64,000 nt of DNA from an uncultured Clostridium sp. GTDB taxonomy: Bacteria > Bacillota > Clostridia > Lachnospirales > Lachnospiraceae. The stretch is taken from the NCBI GenBank assembly GCA_934438135.1, contig CAKSBP010000018.1:1-64000 (forward strand). The letters are read 5' to 3'. Under the pieces are notes generated by a model, which did no database searches, had not been told where the DNA came from, and saw only the letters and a program-made list of their open reading frames with translations. Positions within the stretch are counted from its first letter, which is position 1. Every line of letters starts with the position of its first letter. Position numbers and translations under genes: made by a program. This document shows positions 1 to 9,600 of the stretch, piece after piece.

Positions 1-1
1 A

Positions 2-85
2 AAGTGGGGGATTTTAATAGAAAAGGAATCTGAAAGCCTTGAATTTATTGGCTTAGAGATTCCGAGAGATTATTTATCATTATAG
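2..85 (+). CDS. 3' end of an unidentified gene (partial)
   Basis: An open frame enters from the left edge and ends at TAG 83-85. It encodes the last 27 residues of a protein, ending IPRDYLSL. The fragment is too short to assign. The stop is followed at once by the AGGAGG ribosome binding site of the next gene (85-90), so the two are probably co-transcribed. Confidence 0.45.
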   Translation, partial: KWGILIEKESESLEFIGLEIPRDYLSL

Positions 86-95
86 GAGGTTAAAA

Positions 96-1175
96 ATGTT
101 ATTTCATGAACAAAGTTTTGAACAGCGACTCAATTTTTTCAAATTGAATATATGTCAGTTTCCGCAGGAACTAACTGCTTCACAAATTGATTTCAATGAA
201 CCAGAGCTTGTAATAAATGGTCTTAAGCAGTTAGAAGAATTATTCAATGATATTTATTCAGCAGTTGAAGTGTTTGATATAGAGGATCCAGCTGAAAGCT
301 TACATAATGTGGCTAATACGTTGATGTTTTTATATTCAGCGGGATACACAGGAGAACTATGCCAGCAGGGAAGCAAATATTATCTGGAAATTGTCAAGAA
401 GGAATTAAAAAGTCACTATAAATTATCCATGAATAAACCAGTAGAGAATCTTTCACAGTTCGGCTTTTATTGTGAATTTTATAAGAATGGGAAAGAAACA
501 GATACTTTAAATAAGTGTACGGTTTTCCATCTGTATTGTGATAATTATGATTATGTCCCATTGGCATTAAGTTACATAATGAAGAATGCCTTCAAAGAAG
601 TTAATAATAATGATTATGCAAGAATGCAGGGACTGTTCTATAAGCTGGATTATAGAAGTTTAATCTTGAATGAGAGTACCAGAAGAGAAGATATCTCACC
701 AGTTCGTGATGACATTTTACATACTGCTAATACTAAAGCGGATTATCTGCAATGCCTGTTTGAAACGATTAGTGAGCGTTATCCATTATGCGTAAAGCCA
801 AAATTACATGAATATTATACTCCACATTGGATACTACAATGTTTTACCAAATCTAAAAATACGTTTGTATTCAATGTCAATGTAGTTGCAGATGCAGTAT
901 GTCTAGAAATAAGACTAGCTATTGAAACTGTGGAGAAGCTGGCACAAAAGAAGGACATGCTCTCAGACCATTTAAGAGAAGAATTGCAGAAATTTGGATG
1001 TATCGAATGTAATAATCATTGTGGACAAGAGAATGTAAGAGAGTTTGAGGGAATAAAATACTGCTGTAACTATTCAGAAGCCCGCTTATTGACATTTTAC
1101 ATAAATTCAAAAGAAGATCTGGAATCCGTATATATGATTATGGATATTGAACAGGAAGCTATGAATTGGAAGTAG
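96..1175 (+). CDS. Hypothetical protein with Cys-rich C-terminus
   Basis: This is a 359-residue soluble protein that I do not recognise. The start is well supported: AGGAGG at 85-90 precedes ATG 96. No signal peptide or membrane segment is visible. The C-terminal third has several cysteines (CIECNNHC, then YCC) in a small alpha/beta-looking domain that could bind a metal. It lies left of the biosynthetic cluster, separated from it by the acetyltransferase gene and a terminator, so there is no evidence that it belongs to the pathway. Confidence 0.6.
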   Translation: MLFHEQSFEQRLNFFKLNICQFPQELTASQIDFNEPELVINGLKQLEELFNDIYSAVEVFDIEDPAESLHNVANTLMFLYSAGYTGELCQQGSKYYLEIVKKELKSHYKLSMNKPVENLSQFGFYCEFYKNGKETDTLNKCTVFHLYCDNYDYVPLALSYIMKNAFKEVNNNDYARMQGLFYKLDYRSLILNESTRREDISPVRDDILHTANTKADYLQCLFETISERYPLCVKPKLHEYYTPHWILQCFTKSKNTFVFNVNVVADAVCLEIRLAIETVEKLAQKKDMLSDHLREELQKFGCIECNNHCGQENVREFEGIKYCCNYSEARLLTFYINSKEDLESVYMIMDIEQEAMNWK

Positions 1176-1430
1176 ATTTCGTAAATTGTGATTAGGTTAA
1201 TAACCACGATAGTTCCTACTATTAAGAACAATAGAACGTTTAGAAAAATAGGAAAAAGGGATATTATATTGATAAAGATATACCCTGTTTCGGCGGGCTA
1301 TCACATTCTTAATATAGAGAATCCACAAACTCGACATAACAACCTGTTTAACGGCGAAGCTATGCCTTCAGAGAAGCTTCGTATAGATAGTTATGTGTAT
1401 GTGATATTACCTAATGCAGGGAGGTCATAT
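1176..1430 (+). other. Intergenic/leader region with inverted repeat
   Basis: These 255 bases lie between two genes. An open frame runs through from 1188 but its translation looks random, so I do not call it coding. The region holds a perfect 7-bp inverted repeat, CGAAGCT (1355-1361) and AGCTTCG (1375-1381), and inside it an alternative small stem CTTC-AGA-GAAG (1366-1376). It could be an RNA leader of the acetyltransferase transcript. No convincing sigma-A promoter stands out. Confidence 0.35.
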
Positions 1431-1889
1431 ATGATAGAGCTAAAGAAGCTGGAAAATGTAGATATCAGCGAATTTACAGAGATAGCAATTACATCATTTG
1501 AGGAAGATAAAATCAAGTATGGTGAGTATCCTCCTCTAATTGATATAGAACATCATGCACTTCGTTTCATACATCAAGGTGAAACATCTAAGATTTTAAA
1601 AGATGGAGAGATGATAGGAGGTACTGTTATCTTTCATGACCGAAGGGATCATTACACATTAGGAGCACTGTTTATTCATCCATCTTACCAGAATCAAGGC
1701 ATTGGACAGCAAGTTATACGATTAATAGAAGAGACTTATCCAAAAGCCAGGTCATGGAGTTTGGATACCCCATATAAAAGTTATCGTAATCATCATTTTT
1801 ATGAAAAAATGGGATATAAAAAAGCTGGTGAAGAAGTTCCGGATAAGGATAGTGACTTTAAATTATTTTTATATAAGAAAGAAATGTGA
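1431..1889 (+). CDS. GNAT-family N-acetyltransferase
   Basis: This is a 152-residue acyl-CoA-dependent N-acetyltransferase of the GNAT superfamily. The acetyl-CoA pyrophosphate-binding motif A is seen as HPSYQNQGIG followed by a helix. The C-terminal FYEKMGYKKAGEE segment is the usual motif B end of single-domain GNATs. I chose ATG 1431 because GGGAGG lies just upstream (1420-1425) and the homology begins there; the upstream in-frame extension looks non-coding. The substrate cannot be told. It stands directly before a terminator and the first cluster gene, so it may be a bystander or a self-acetylation gene. Confidence 0.8.
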   Translation: MIELKKLENVDISEFTEIAITSFEEDKIKYGEYPPLIDIEHHALRFIHQGETSKILKDGEMIGGTVIFHDRRDHYTLGALFIHPSYQNQGIGQQVIRLIEETYPKARSWSLDTPYKSYRNHHFYEKMGYKKAGEEVPDKDSDFKLFLYKKEM

Positions 1890-1894
1890 TAAAG

Positions 1895-1931
1895 AAGACT
1901 ATTGCAAAGTGATTTGCAATGGTCTTTTTTT
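1895..1931 (+). terminator. Intrinsic terminator before the cluster
   Basis: A 13-bp stem (AGACTATTGCAAA pairing with TTTGCAATGGTCT, one G-U) with a GTGA loop is followed by seven T residues (1925-1931). It starts 6 bases after the acetyltransferase stop codon. Only 24 bases separate the T run from ATG 1956 of the first cluster gene, too few for a promoter. Transcription of the cluster must therefore read through this terminator unless a promoter overlaps it. Confidence 0.75.
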
Positions 1932-1955
1932 AGAGTAAAGAAAGGAAAAGTGAAA

Positions 1956-3074
1956 ATGATAAAATATTTTAATGTACCTGCAGATTTTAAGAATGATACG
2001 ATTGATCAGTATGCGAAAATGAATGAACAATTTACAGATTCACAGGTCATAGAGACATACGGGCAGGTTACCATTGATAATTGCATTGGATCAGGCAGAG
2101 CTTACGACTTGCTTCCCCGGATTGATATGGATCGTCTGAAGGCCTATATCGCATACTCGAAGGAGAGGGGCATAGGGTTTAACTATACGTTAAACACAAC
2201 ATGCATGGGGAATATGGAATTTACCAAAGAAGGAATTGATAGAATCGTTCATTTTCTAGATGAGCTATATAATATTGGAGTACGTTCTCTTACGGTTACA
2301 TTACCACCTTTAATGGAGATTATTCGTCAGCATGAATATGATTTCGAGATTAAATCTTCAACGGTCTGTCAGGTTGTGAATGCTAATAAAGCAATGTCGT
2401 ATAAAAAATTAGGAGTCGATAAGATCGTCATTGACGAAAGTATCAACCGTGATTTTGAAGCATTAAAGAATATCCGTAATGCTTTCGGTGACAAGGTAGA
2501 AATTATTACGAATGTAATCTGTCATAAAAACTGTATCTATGAAATGTTTCACCATAATCAGACTTCTCATGATTCAGGAGTATATACAGAGGAACCTAGT
2601 ACAACATATTATTCACACCGCTGTATCATGAAACGATGTGAAAGTCCTGTAAATATATTGAAGATGGCTTTTATTCGCCCAGAAGATTTAGTTTACTACA
2701 CAGATATAGGAATCCATTATTTCAAATTGCAGGGAAGACAGGCTGCAATGGACGGAGATATGGTTCGCGGAGTGGAACATTATATGAAAGGTGATTTTGA
2801 TGGGAATCTGATGGAATTATTAGACATGTTTTCACCAACAAATTCATTTCATATATATGTTGACAACAAGAAACTTGATGGATTCATCAAACCTTTTGTT
2901 AATAAGCATGGCTTTTGTAAAAACGACTGTACGACTTGTAAGTACTGCGAAAACTTTGCAAAGGAACATCTGGAATATGATAGGATTGATAAAGTATTTC
3001 ACCTTGCAGAAAACTTTTATTCTCAGTATGACCAGTTTACGAACATGGTAAGGGATGCAAAAATTAAAAAATAA
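1956..3074 (+). CDS. Peptidase U32-family (UbiU/RlhA-like) protein, putative Fe-S hydroxylase
   Basis: This 372-residue protein belongs to the U32 group, named after collagenase but now known for oxygen-independent hydroxylases (UbiU/UbiV, RlhA, TrhP) that use a 4Fe-4S cluster. The TIM-barrel-like core reads NVPADF, ETYGQ, FNYTLN and IKSS. Cysteines that could ligand a cluster are in CHKNC and RCIMKRC, with more in the C-terminal CKNDCTTCKYC segment. ATG 1956 follows AAAGGAAAAG; an upstream in-frame start would begin inside the terminator hairpin. It is the first cluster gene and a paralogue of the gene at 43078. My inference is anaerobic hydroxylation of the product; the substrate is unknown. 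Confidence 0.75.
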   Translation: MIKYFNVPADFKNDTIDQYAKMNEQFTDSQVIETYGQVTIDNCIGSGRAYDLLPRIDMDRLKAYIAYSKERGIGFNYTLNTTCMGNMEFTKEGIDRIVHFLDELYNIGVRSLTVTLPPLMEIIRQHEYDFEIKSSTVCQVVNANKAMSYKKLGVDKIVIDESINRDFEALKNIRNAFGDKVEIITNVICHKNCIYEMFHHNQTSHDSGVYTEEPSTTYYSHRCIMKRCESPVNILKMAFIRPEDLVYYTDIGIHYFKLQGRQAAMDGDMVRGVEHYMKGDFDGNLMELLDMFSPTNSFHIYVDNKKLDGFIKPFVNKHGFCKNDCTTCKYCENFAKEHLEYDRIDKVFHLAENFYSQYDQFTNMVRDAKIKK

Positions 3075-3088
3075 TTAAGGAGGGGATT

Positions 3089-4132
3089 ATGGAAAAAATA
3101 CAATTTGATTTACATGAATTGATTGGAGATATCTTGTCTAAAGATGGCTTATATGTTGATCTTATGAGCTGCAAGGAATTTACTGTCTGGTATCTTCTTA
3201 GGCAGCTTGGAATCCAAAGTTTTGCTCCTGTTTTGGGGACCGTCTGCTTCATAAATGAAGAAAAACATGAAAATCTTTACAGGATGCTGATAAAGAGAAG
3301 CTATAATTCAGATATTGTAATTCAGAATGCGCAACGTCTTTTCCAGGTGAAGAGAAAAATCTATCAAGAGGAAGATGGAAGTTACCAGGATTTTATTAAG
3401 AATGCAATTCATCATAATCGCTTTGTCTACTCCCTGTTTGATAACCTTTATAATACATTGGCATATTACCAGTCTTCGGATAATGAGAAGCATGGACATC
3501 CCATTGTAGGTTATGATGATGACAAAGGGGTATATCTTAGTATATTGAGCAATTATCGGGAAATTACATATCAGGATTTGGATAACATGCTTGAAGACGG
3601 TTATCGTAAATATAAAGAATATGATGATATTCTTTATTACTTTGAAGGGGCATCCACTACAAGCCTTTCTCCTGAGCAAAAGGATTTGCTGAGAGAAGAA
3701 TGTTTACAGGATATCGATAATACGTTAAAGGATTGGGATACGGAGATTGAATTTTTCCGAAAAGAGGTTGCAGGTTATTATCTTAGAAGTGGGATTACAA
3801 GAGAGCAAAAGGCTAAAATGGCAGATGAGAAGAATGTTTTCTATAATTTGCTTATGATCGGCATTCATGGAGACTTTATATTTAAGCTTCGTCTATTAGA
3901 ACAGTCATTTCATGTTTCTTTCCGGGACATTGAAGAATTGTATCTTGCTAATCGGAAAACAGCATCTCTGATAGCCAATATGTTCCGGAAAGCTGCTGTC
4001 ATGTTAAAACGGGATGAAAAATATTTTGATCAGACCATTCCTAAAATTGCAAAGAGAATTGAGCTGACCTATATAACAGATGCTAAAGAAATCAAGGATA
4101 AATTTACGAAACGCTTGATTCATTTGCGTTAA
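3089..4132 (+). CDS. BtrH-like papain-fold protein, divergent (paralogue of 24676)
   Basis: This 347-residue cytosolic protein resembles the butirosin BtrH N-terminal family, papain-like acyltransferases that take an acyl group from a carrier protein. A conserved Cys28 (MSCKEF) and a His in HGHPIVGYDDDKG fit the Cys-His dyad. The Asp expected after the next strand is not obvious (SILSN instead), so activity is uncertain. The second half is helical. The gene at 24676 is clearly homologous over its full length (shared WYLLRQ, FIFKLRL, IANM). AAGGAGGGG precedes ATG 3089. It opens a group of BtrH-like genes around the carrier protein at 5157. Confidence 0.6.
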   Translation: MEKIQFDLHELIGDILSKDGLYVDLMSCKEFTVWYLLRQLGIQSFAPVLGTVCFINEEKHENLYRMLIKRSYNSDIVIQNAQRLFQVKRKIYQEEDGSYQDFIKNAIHHNRFVYSLFDNLYNTLAYYQSSDNEKHGHPIVGYDDDKGVYLSILSNYREITYQDLDNMLEDGYRKYKEYDDILYYFEGASTTSLSPEQKDLLREECLQDIDNTLKDWDTEIEFFRKEVAGYYLRSGITREQKAKMADEKNVFYNLLMIGIHGDFIFKLRLLEQSFHVSFRDIEELYLANRKTASLIANMFRKAAVMLKRDEKYFDQTIPKIAKRIELTYITDAKEIKDKFTKRLIHLR

Positions 4133-4168
4133 AGTACTGGATGCTATCGTAAGGACTAGGAGGGGGAA

Positions 4169-5167
4169 ATGATGGAAGCATGTATAATCCAGGGTATGGA
4201 GCCGTTTAATGAAGTCTATTACAGGGATTGTTTTTTCAATTCACTGTTTTCTGTAATGAACTATTTTCAAGTGGACATAAGCTATGTTTTAAGTAACGAT
4301 ATTTTCTATTATGAATGTTTAAAAGATAGCAGGAATCTACAGATAAAATGTCATGAGATCAAAGAAGTGAATGAAATACTATTCGAACAAGGCATTAGGG
4401 TAGAAAGTAAAATCAATAGTGATGATATTGTGGGTGAGATAAAAAATGGTATCAATCAGAACTGGCCGGTTATTCTTGCAGTGGACAGCTTTTATTGTCC
4501 CAATATTTTAGATTGTTACAAAAAATCTCATAATACCCATACAATCCTGATTGAAGGGTACGATGACAAAGAGAACTTATTCAGTATTGTTGATTTAGAG
4601 ATTCTTAATAATCTGACATACAAAAAATTCAAGGTTACCTATGAACAATTACTTGCAGCACATTCCGCTGAGTTAATCATTGAGAATCAAAAAAATGGAG
4701 AAAACACAATATTCCAATATTGTAAAACAGATAAGAGGTGTCAGACATCTCCAATCCGTTTTATTTTTTTGCGCAATTTGAAATCAAATAAAAGAGAGTT
4801 ATTAGCAGGAATGGATGCTTTCGAATTGTTTATTAAGCATTTTGAGGGATTAGACCATTCGGAACAGATTCAGTCATCAAAGAAAATATTAGATTCCTTT
4901 GTAGAGATTTTTAACTGTAAAAAAATTGAATACTATCGTTTTCACCGGATTTTTGGTAAAGAACATGCATTTACGATAGTATTTCAAAAGCTTCAGGATA
5001 TATGGAAACAAATTATGTCTAACTATGGACTTTTTCATTATTCAGCAAAGAAACAAGAGAGTTACACAGCCAATGTGTACGCTTTATTAAGAGAAGCCTA
5101 TGGTCTTGAAAAAAATTTAATCTTAGAGGTTTTGGAATGTAGGGAGGAGGATTCCAATGGATATTAG
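4169..5167 (+). CDS. BtrH-like acyltransferase (papain-fold)
   Basis: This 332-residue protein has the pattern of a BtrH N-terminal domain: Cys21 in YYRDCFFNS, His124 in SHNTHTILIEGYDD and Asp142 in FSIVDLE would form a Cys-His-Asp triad. BtrH moves the acyl side chain from the carrier protein BtrI onto an aminoglycoside, so transfer of an acyl group from an ACP to an amine or hydroxyl is the likely chemistry. The C-terminal half is helical and unrecognised. AGGAGG (4158-4163) precedes ATG 4169. The gene overlaps the carrier protein gene at 5157 by 11 bases, which suggests translational coupling and a working pair. Confidence 0.65.
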   Translation: MMEACIIQGMEPFNEVYYRDCFFNSLFSVMNYFQVDISYVLSNDIFYYECLKDSRNLQIKCHEIKEVNEILFEQGIRVESKINSDDIVGEIKNGINQNWPVILAVDSFYCPNILDCYKKSHNTHTILIEGYDDKENLFSIVDLEILNNLTYKKFKVTYEQLLAAHSAELIIENQKNGENTIFQYCKTDKRCQTSPIRFIFLRNLKSNKRELLAGMDAFELFIKHFEGLDHSEQIQSSKKILDSFVEIFNCKKIEYYRFHRIFGKEHAFTIVFQKLQDIWKQIMSNYGLFHYSAKKQESYTANVYALLREAYGLEKNLILEVLECREEDSNGY

Positions 5168-5687
5168 GGAAAAGTTAATCAATATAATTGTGAATACAGT
5201 AGATAAAGAAAACAGGGCTGCGGCAAGGGAATATTTAAAAGAGAATAATGATATAACCAAGTTAGCCATTAATTCAGTAGATTACATTCAGATCATTGTA
5301 GATATCGAGTTAGATTTCGGCATAGAGTTACAGGATGAACTTTATGAAATGTCCTATTTTTCCTTTTTTGATCTGCTATATGAATATGTTCATGAATGTG
5401 TAACAGAAACGACTGGAGGCACGAAACTTCTAGGTAAACTGAGAGAAATCACAACAATTGAAGAATCCATATTCCAGGTTATTTCAGAATACTGTTCAGC
5501 TGATATTATTGAAAACCTGAAGATAATCCGTGATCTTGAGCGTATCGAACTTGAGCCTGGTACACTAGATAAGATTTTAGTAAAGCTTAATACAATGTAT
5601 CATACGAATCTCAATAAGGAAGAGTTTACTGCAAAGGAACTTGGTAATATTAGTTATCTGAGCAGATACCTGTTTCAAGAAAATTAG
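5157..5687 (+). CDS. Acyl carrier protein, with second Ser-less ACP-like domain
   Basis: This is a 176-residue protein. Residues 1-80 form a phosphopantetheinyl carrier domain with the modification serine in the LAINSVDYIQ motif. Residues of roughly 95-175 look like a second ACP-sized helical domain, but the corresponding position reads LERIELEP with no serine, so it cannot carry a pantetheine arm. ATG 5157 overlaps the end of the BtrH-like gene at 4169. It probably holds an acyl or aminoacyl intermediate for the flanking BtrH-like proteins. The Ser-less domain might serve in protein docking. Confidence 0.7.
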   Translation: MDIREKLINIIVNTVDKENRAAAREYLKENNDITKLAINSVDYIQIIVDIELDFGIELQDELYEMSYFSFFDLLYEYVHECVTETTGGTKLLGKLREITTIEESIFQVISEYCSADIIENLKIIRDLERIELEPGTLDKILVKLNTMYHTNLNKEEFTAKELGNISYLSRYLFQEN

Positions 5688-5699
5688 GAGGTGATGAGT

Positions 5700-6614
5700 G
5701 TGACCCCGATTAAAAAGAAAGAATACTATGATTGCATTGATTGTAGCCTTTCTAATATGTTTGAACAGTTTGGAGAGGATTATCGAAAGGTATTTATCAA
5801 TTCCTTTGGATTTGAATACTTAAGAAAGGATGAGTTCCTCAATAGTATTATTGCAACTTCATTTGTACCTGTTCATGAAATTATCCATGATTATACTAAT
5901 CTGGAGTACAATATTGAGTTTATAGAAAGTAAGGATTTAGAGAATTACTTAATCGAAAGAGTAAGAGATAATAAATTCTTAGGTGTAAATATTGATGCAT
6001 TTTATTTACCTTGGAATAAATACTATAACGCTTTACATAGAGAACATAATATTTTAGCAGAGTCCTATAGGGAAGAGCAGGGAATGCTTAATGTATATGA
6101 TGTTTACTTAATACCTGGTTTACAAGAGTTAGATATTGAATCATTAAAAAAAGGATATTCATTTTCTTTTTATCTTACGAGAAAGGAAGTACTTTCAGAA
6201 CAAATGTGTAAGGCATTGACAGAGCAGTTAAAGACATTTATGAATGAAACAGAAGAGGAAAGAGAGAATGCAATAGCCTTGTTCCTTCAGGATATCGAGA
6301 ATCTGGAATATTATGATTATGACACCAATCTGATAGATTCCACAGACTTTGTCTTTTCTTTTGCCGGATTTATATGGTCAAGGATTAAAGCATTGGACTA
6401 TGTGAATCTGCTTCGTGAGCAATCACATTATAGTAATTTAACGCTGATAGAAGAAACATTGCAGCAAAATGTTGCATTGTGGAGAAAGTTAAAGAATTAT
6501 GTGGTTAAAAACATTATTATAAAAAGAAATGTGTGTGCTAGGCAGATTTTAGAATTGAAACCAGAGCTAATTCATACTGAGAAGAAGCTAGTAGGGTACA
6601 TCAATAATATGTAA
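5700..6614 (+). CDS. BtrH-like acyltransferase (papain-fold)
   Basis: This 304-residue protein shows a BtrH-type N-terminus: the YYDCIDCSLSN motif supplies a candidate Cys nucleophile (Cys12), a His follows in HREHNILAES and an Asp in NVYDVYL. The overall plan matches the gene at 4169. Several starts are close together; GTG 5700 is 8 bases from AGGAGG (5686-5691) and is preferred over GTG 5691 or ATG 5694. With two BtrH-like genes either side of the ACP at 5157, this trio may load and transfer a side chain. The exact donor and acceptor cannot be read from sequence. Confidence 0.55.
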   Translation: MTPIKKKEYYDCIDCSLSNMFEQFGEDYRKVFINSFGFEYLRKDEFLNSIIATSFVPVHEIIHDYTNLEYNIEFIESKDLENYLIERVRDNKFLGVNIDAFYLPWNKYYNALHREHNILAESYREEQGMLNVYDVYLIPGLQELDIESLKKGYSFSFYLTRKEVLSEQMCKALTEQLKTFMNETEEERENAIALFLQDIENLEYYDYDTNLIDSTDFVFSFAGFIWSRIKALDYVNLLREQSHYSNLTLIEETLQQNVALWRKLKNYVVKNIIIKRNVCARQILELKPELIHTEKKLVGYINNM

Positions 6615-6661
6615 CGTTAGATTAAAAAAGCTTAGTGATTTCAAGCGGGAAGGGCGGTCGG

Positions 6662-9600
6662 ATGAAAGATATAGCAGTAATAGGCATTGGTCTTACATTA
6701 CCTTATGCAGATAGCTTAGAACAATTGTGGGAGATATTAAAAGAAGGCGTAGATTGTGTCAGGGAAATGCCAGTACATAGGAAGCTTGATATGGAGAAAT
6801 ATTATCTAGCATCAGAACAAGATATCAGCGATTATGAAATACCATTGGGAGCATATTTAGGAAATGTAGATTATTTTGATTACCAGTTTTTTGGTATGAC
6901 TTATGAAGAAGCAGTTATATTAGAGCCAGCTCAAAGACTTCTGTTTCAAACAGTATGGAAAACAATTGAGAATGCAGGATATACAAGAGATAAGATTTGT
7001 GATAGTAATATTGCCGTATACTTAGGATGTTCCAATAGCGAAGAATATGGGAACTATGCAAAGTTTTCTGAACATTATGATAGGTATGAAGAAGTAACTG
7101 CCAAAGCAGTTTCGGATTATTTTAACTGGAAGGGGAACAGTACCAAAATCAACACCGTCTGCTCTTCTTCTTTAGTTGCAGTACATCAGGCATGTCAAGC
7201 GATAGAGAACAACGAAGCTGACATGGCCATAGCAGGAGGAGTAAGACTAGGACTTTTACCTCTCACTCATACTAATATTGGTGTGGAATCGAGTGACGGG
7301 AGAACCAGATCCTTTGATGAAAGTTCAGAAGGCTGCGGCGGTGGCGAAGGTGTCATTACCATACTTTTAAAGGAACTGGAAAAAGCTGAGCGTGACAAAG
7401 ATATCATACATGCAGTCATTAAAGGGAGCGCCTGTAATCAGGATGGAGCTACGGTAAGTATCTCAGCACCTAACAGCGAAGCACAGTCGCAGGTAATTCG
7501 AAAAGCTTGGGAAAATGCAGGAGTAGATCCCGCTACGATTACCTATATCGAGGCTCATGGGACTGCTACAGAACTAGGTGACGTAGTTGAAGTAGAGGGC
7601 ATAACCAAAGCATTTGAAGTAGAAAATGTTTCTCGCCAGTTTTGTGGAATCGGTTCCGTAAAATCCAATTATGGACACATGGAAGCGGCTGCGGGAATCT
7701 TGGGGCTTGTAAAAGCAGTGCTTTCATTACAACATAAGATGATACCAGCTACCTTGCATTTTTCCTATCCAAATAAATATATCACATTTCCGCTGACACC
7801 GGTGTATGTCAATATCCAGAATACAAAGTGGGAATCTGAGAATTCCATTTATCGATGTGGAGTAAGTTCTTTTGGATTTACTGGAACCAACAGTCATATC
7901 ATTTTAGAGAGAGCTTGTGAACATCCATCTAGACAAAACATAGAAAACCAGCCATCTTCCTATCTGTTAACTGTTTCAGGAAAAACAGAGGGGGCATTAA
8001 AGCGGAGTCTTTGGAACTATATCAATTTTGATTATGAGAATAAGTTACTTAACGACATCTGCTATACTGCCAATGCATGTAGGGATCATTATAACTATCG
8101 TGTTGCAGTTATTTTTAGTGACAAAGAAGATTTAATCCATAAGTTATCTTGTTTTCTTGCCCAGCAGAATTTGCCGGACCATAATCTATACTTTGGACAG
8201 GTTTCGGATGATGGTAATAAGAAGGCGTCTGTATGGCAGGGGCCAGCTCCAGGGCAGACTTTCATATGGGAACAGATAGCACAGTCATATATTGAGGGCA
8301 AATCCATACAATGGGATAAGGTTTATGAGGGCATGGATGTTAAAAAAGTCAGCTTATTGCCATATCCTTTTGAGAAAACCAGATGCTGGGTGGATTTAAG
8401 TGAGAACCAACCTCTTAAAAAAGAAAAGGAGTACTGTTGTTTAGGATGGAAAGAAGCATTCATCGAAGAACATACTGATGAAAAGAAGAAAAATATTTTA
8501 TTCTTTTCCAATGGAAGCAGTACAGGAAGTAAAGTGGCTCAATATTTAAGGGATAAGCAAATATGCTTTACCGAGGTGAATATGTCTGGGCCTTATGAAA
8601 AACAGAATGAATTTTCCTATCAGTGTGGACAGTACATAGAGGATTTTACAAAACTGTTTGAAGATATTTTAGCAGACGATTCATTAGAGGTTATCTTCGA
8701 TGTAGACTATTGGAAAAAGGAGAACGCATTATCAGACAATGCAATGGAAGTCACAGATGGTCTTTTATATATGTATAATTTCTGCAAGGTATTAGGGCAG
8801 GTTTTTAAAGGAGACTGCAGATTGAATTTAGTCGCTTCCAATGTATATTGTGTGAATGTGGAAGATGTTTCAGAGAACTGTGGAAATGCAGCATTTATGG
8901 GATTTGGTAAAGCAATACAAGGTGAATATCACAATATAAGCTGTAGATTTATTGATATCGGCCAGGATGTTAGTTTTGTATGGGATGAGATAAACTCAAC
9001 GAATTCTGATTATTTAGTTGCATACCGTAATGGAAAACGTTACACGCAGGTGCTTGAAAGAGCTGTGGCAGAAAAATCAGCGCCTTATGTATTCCAGCCA
9101 GAAGGTGTGTATATCATAGCAGGTGGACTTGGTAACATCGGAATTGAAATTGCCAATGCGATTGCATATTGGGGAGCAAAACACATTGCAATTATAACCA
9201 AGCGAGCATTTCCTGAAAGGGATAAGTGGGAATATGCACTGCTTCATTCAGAACAGTACGATGGCAATGAGCTGGAGAATATTAGACGACTTCTTGAGAT
9301 AGAAAATCTAGGCTGTGACATTCACATATACTCCAAAGATATCACGGACCTGAAAAGTGTAACTGATATTATTAAGGATTGTACCACTCGGCATCATAAA
9401 ATAAATGGACTGTTCCAGTGTACTGGCTATGGAGTAGGACAGTCTGGAATGGCAATCAGTGCCGGAACAGCAGGAGGTTTCGAACAGAGTATTGCCTCCA
9501 AAATCACAGGTACTTGCAATCTTTTAGAAGCTATGAGCACAATACCATTTGATTTATTTACAGTACTTTCCTCTCCGATATCCATTACAGGAGGTCTGGA

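Noticed and set aside
1188..1430. N-terminal extension of the acetyltransferase
   Set aside because: The translation does not look like protein, has no ribosome binding site and precedes the clear GGGAGG/ATG 1431 start.
1902..1955. N-terminal extension of the first U32 gene
   Set aside because: It would start inside the terminator hairpin; ATG 1956 matches the family start.
1956..3074. Collagenase-like protease
   Set aside because: The U32 name is historic; cysteine pattern and cluster context favour an Fe-S enzyme.
3308..3679. Antisense 123-residue open frame
   Set aside because: It is the complement of a well-supported gene at 3089, has a hydrophobic, low-complexity translation and no ribosome binding site.
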